Part shown: piece after piece, positions 57,931 to 58,819 of the stretch
Numbering within the stretch: the first letter of the stretch is position 1
Layout of the letters: every line of letters starts with the position of its first letter
Assembly (NCBI GenBank): GCA_029243595.1
Contig: JAQWRQ010000019.1
Location: forward strand, 1-58,819
Source of the DNA: Gammaproteobacteria bacterium
GTDB taxonomy: Bacteria; Pseudomonadota; Gammaproteobacteria; PS1; Pseudothioglobaceae
Length of the DNA stretch: 58,819 nucleotides
Direction of reading: 5' to 3'
Notes under the pieces: model-generated
What the model was told of the DNA's origin: nothing
Database searches by the model: none
The model's input: only the letters and a program-made list of their open reading frames with translations
Translations under genes and position numbers: made by a program

Positions 57931-57990
57931 AAAAAAATGCTCGCAACTTTTCTAAATTACTTTAGAAAAATAAACGAACATCTTTATTCA
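57931..57990 (-). repeat. Terminator-like repeat unit B
   Basis: This is the second 60-bp copy, 110 bp from the first. Two of its three differences from unit A fall in the four-base hairpin loop and one outside the stems, so both stems are unchanged. It lies 90 bp after the MORN gene stop and may terminate that gene. Confidence 0.85.
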
Positions 57991-58079
57991 GGTTCTCTCA
58001 TCCAACTTTAGATAAAAGATTCGCTAATAATACACTGTTTTTTATTATAAATAAACAATATTAAATATAAATAATATAA

Positions 58080-58718
58080 TCACCCCAAAATCGCTTGTAT
58101 CATTTCCTTATCAAAGAACATTTTTTCATCAATCAGACTGCCATTTTCGCTATATGACCTCTTAAACTTAGGCTTGCCATGTTTATATTTAGTCTCTTCA
58201 AATAGACCTCCATCTTTGTAATAACTCCTTAGGTAACCATGCAACAAGCCATTTTTATAGTCTTCTTCTTTTTTAATGTTGCCACTCTCATACCAAACTC
58301 TGGACAAACCTTCAAGTGTGTTGTTAGTAAAAAATCTTTCAAGTTGTTTATTGCCATTAGAATAGTAGCGAATACCTCTGCCATTATTAAGGTTATCGCT
58401 CATCTCCATACGACCCATCAAAGTACCATCTTCAAAGTAAATTGAAATGGTTCCATTAAGCATACCATCTCTAAAATAACCAACAGATTTTAGGACGCCA
58501 GACTTATAGAAGACTTTTTCTTGACCATGAAGTAAGCCATTAAAGTAATCTTTAGAAGACTCAACGGCATTATCGCCCCAATCTTCATTAATAACTTTAA
58601 TATTGCCTGTGTAAGGTTTGTTAGTGTTTAAATCTAACAATAAACCATCTTTAAATATGGTTGGACTAGCATTGGCAAATGAATGCAGTAGTAGAATAAA
58701 TAAAATTATGTTTTTCAT
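58080..58718 (-). CDS. Exported MORN/YwqK-like repeat protein
   Basis: The 212-residue protein has a signal peptide (hydrophobic 4-12, cleavage after Ala-Asn-Ala near 17). About six MORN-like repeats follow from residue 58, of the type Asp-Tyr-X-Asn-Gly-Leu-Leu-His-Gly and Tyr-Tyr-X-X-Gly-X-Leu. Such YwqK-type repeats are found in surface or periplasmic proteins and in some toxin-immunity systems; no function can be given. Its first 16 coding bases lie inside a perfect inverted repeat shared with a divergent gene. Confidence 0.85.
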   Translation of the reverse strand: MKNIILFILLLHSFANASPTIFKDGLLLDLNTNKPYTGNIKVINEDWGDNAVESSKDYFNGLLHGQEKVFYKSGVLKSVGYFRDGMLNGTISIYFEDGTLMGRMEMSDNLNNGRGIRYYSNGNKQLERFFTNNTLEGLSRVWYESGNIKKEEDYKNGLLHGYLRSYYKDGGLFEETKYKHGKPKFKRSYSENGSLIDEKMFFDKEMIQAILG

Positions 58719-58766
58719 ATGGTCGAATATTGTATCTCATATTAGACCATATGAAAAACATAATTT
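58703..58766. repeat. Perfect 22-bp inverted repeat over two divergent start codons
   Basis: 58703-58724 is the exact reverse complement of 58745-58766, with a 20-base spacer. Each arm holds GACCAT followed by ATG and the first codons (Met-Lys-Asn-Ile-Ile) of an outward-facing reading frame: the MORN gene on the left and a partial frame on the right. Confidence 0.95.
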
Positions 58767-58819
58767 CAAATTTTTACTTTAAACGATTAAGCGCTCTCCC
58801 AGAGTCGAGTGCAGCTCTA
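58751..58819 (+). CDS. Divergent partial gene at the window edge
   Basis: An open frame starts at ATG 58751 and runs without stop to the end of the window (23 codons: Met-Lys-Asn-Ile-Ile-Ser-Asn-Phe-Tyr-Phe-Lys-Arg-Leu-Ser-Ala-Leu-Pro-Glu and on). The product cannot be identified from this. Only 32 bp separate its ATG from that of the MORN gene. The 5' end is duplicated in inverted form. Whether it is translated is uncertain. Confidence 0.45.
   Translation, partial: MKNIISNFYFKRLSALPESSAAL

Larger units (their letters stand above)
57753..58079 (-). promoter_or_regulatory. urtA upstream region: leader, repeats, promoter-like elements
   Basis: These 327 bp hold no gene. In minus-strand order from the MORN gene stop they contain an AT-rich stretch, repeat copy B (57990-57931), a spacer with a promoter-like pair (TTGTAA, 16 bases, TACAAT; 57927-57900) and a palindrome (57909-57882). 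Repeat copy A (57880-57821) and the urtA ribosome-binding site follow. The simplest reading is: terminator of the MORN gene, then promoter plus operator, then an attenuator-like hairpin before urtA. Confidence 0.5.

Noticed and set aside
57821-57990. Guanidine-II (mini-ykkC) riboswitch, because of tandem hairpins beside urea genes
   Set aside because: The loops are TTAT/GTAA, not the required ACGR, and the stems are much longer with T tracts. A terminator-like reading fits better.

Overview
The window is a dense, AT-rich piece of a gammaproteobacterial chromosome. Evidence for that group is the gene orders thrS-infC-rpmI-rplT-pheS-pheT-ihfA, hupB-(tRNAs)-ppiD, hisS-yfgM-der and rpsF-rpsR-rplI-dnaB-alr, plus tRNAs with encoded CCA ends and a Ccm cytochrome c maturation system. 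Small intergenic gaps, many 1-16 bp gene overlaps, low G+C and a full urea uptake and urease locus fit a streamlined marine sulfur oxidiser of the SUP05/Thioglobus type. That placement is inference: no 16S rRNA or sulfur gene lies here. I see no insertion sequence, prophage or CRISPR array.

Layout. 1-1.2 kb: a B12 salvage pair (BtuM-like membrane protein, corrinoid adenosyltransferase). 1.2-8 kb: radA, nrdR, glyA, a DJ-1 protein, sdaA, moeB, msrA. 8-10.5 kb: an AlkD-like protein, a NIF3-like protein, an AI-2E family exporter and an unknown gene. 10.5-17.3 kb: the translation operon, including infC with an ATT start. 17.4-23.1 kb: recJ, a DUF1566 protein, thiO, lspA and an orphan family 5 solute-binding lipoprotein. 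23.1-26.5 kb: fabI, ppiD, tRNA-Asp, tRNA-Val, hupB. 26.7-30 kb: ccmG, ccmE, ccmD, ccmC, tsaB, mtgA. 30.1-36.7 kb: rpsF-rpsR-rplI, dnaB, alr, then a tightly overlapping cpdA-like / DUF1249 / 5'-nucleotidase / nucleoside-gate set. 36.7-46.8 kb: hisS, yfgM, der, an unknown Cys-rich gene, pyrG, msbA, and an aldehyde dehydrogenase with a ThDP enzyme. 47.0-57.8 kb: ureG, F, E, C, AB (fused), D, one unknown small membrane protein, and urtE, D, C, B, A, all on the minus strand. 57.8-58.8 kb: a repeat-structured urtA leader, a MORN-like protein and a divergent partial gene.

Functional logic. UrtABCDE imports urea and urease (UreAB + UreC, matured by UreD, E, F, G) hydrolyses it to ammonia and carbonate. 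The leader upstream of urtA combines two near-identical 60-bp terminator-like units, a palindrome and a promoter-like sequence. It is the most interesting regulatory structure in the window. Others are: eleven A/T tracts phased at about 10.3 bp upstream of sdaA; a possible pseudoknot before rpmI; a mini-ORF hairpin before pheS; a terminator-like hairpin at the predicted hupB transcription start; and a perfect 22-bp inverted repeat covering two divergent start codons at the right edge.

All coordinates, motifs and repeats were read by eye. Function names rest on recognised family motifs and synteny, not on database searches.
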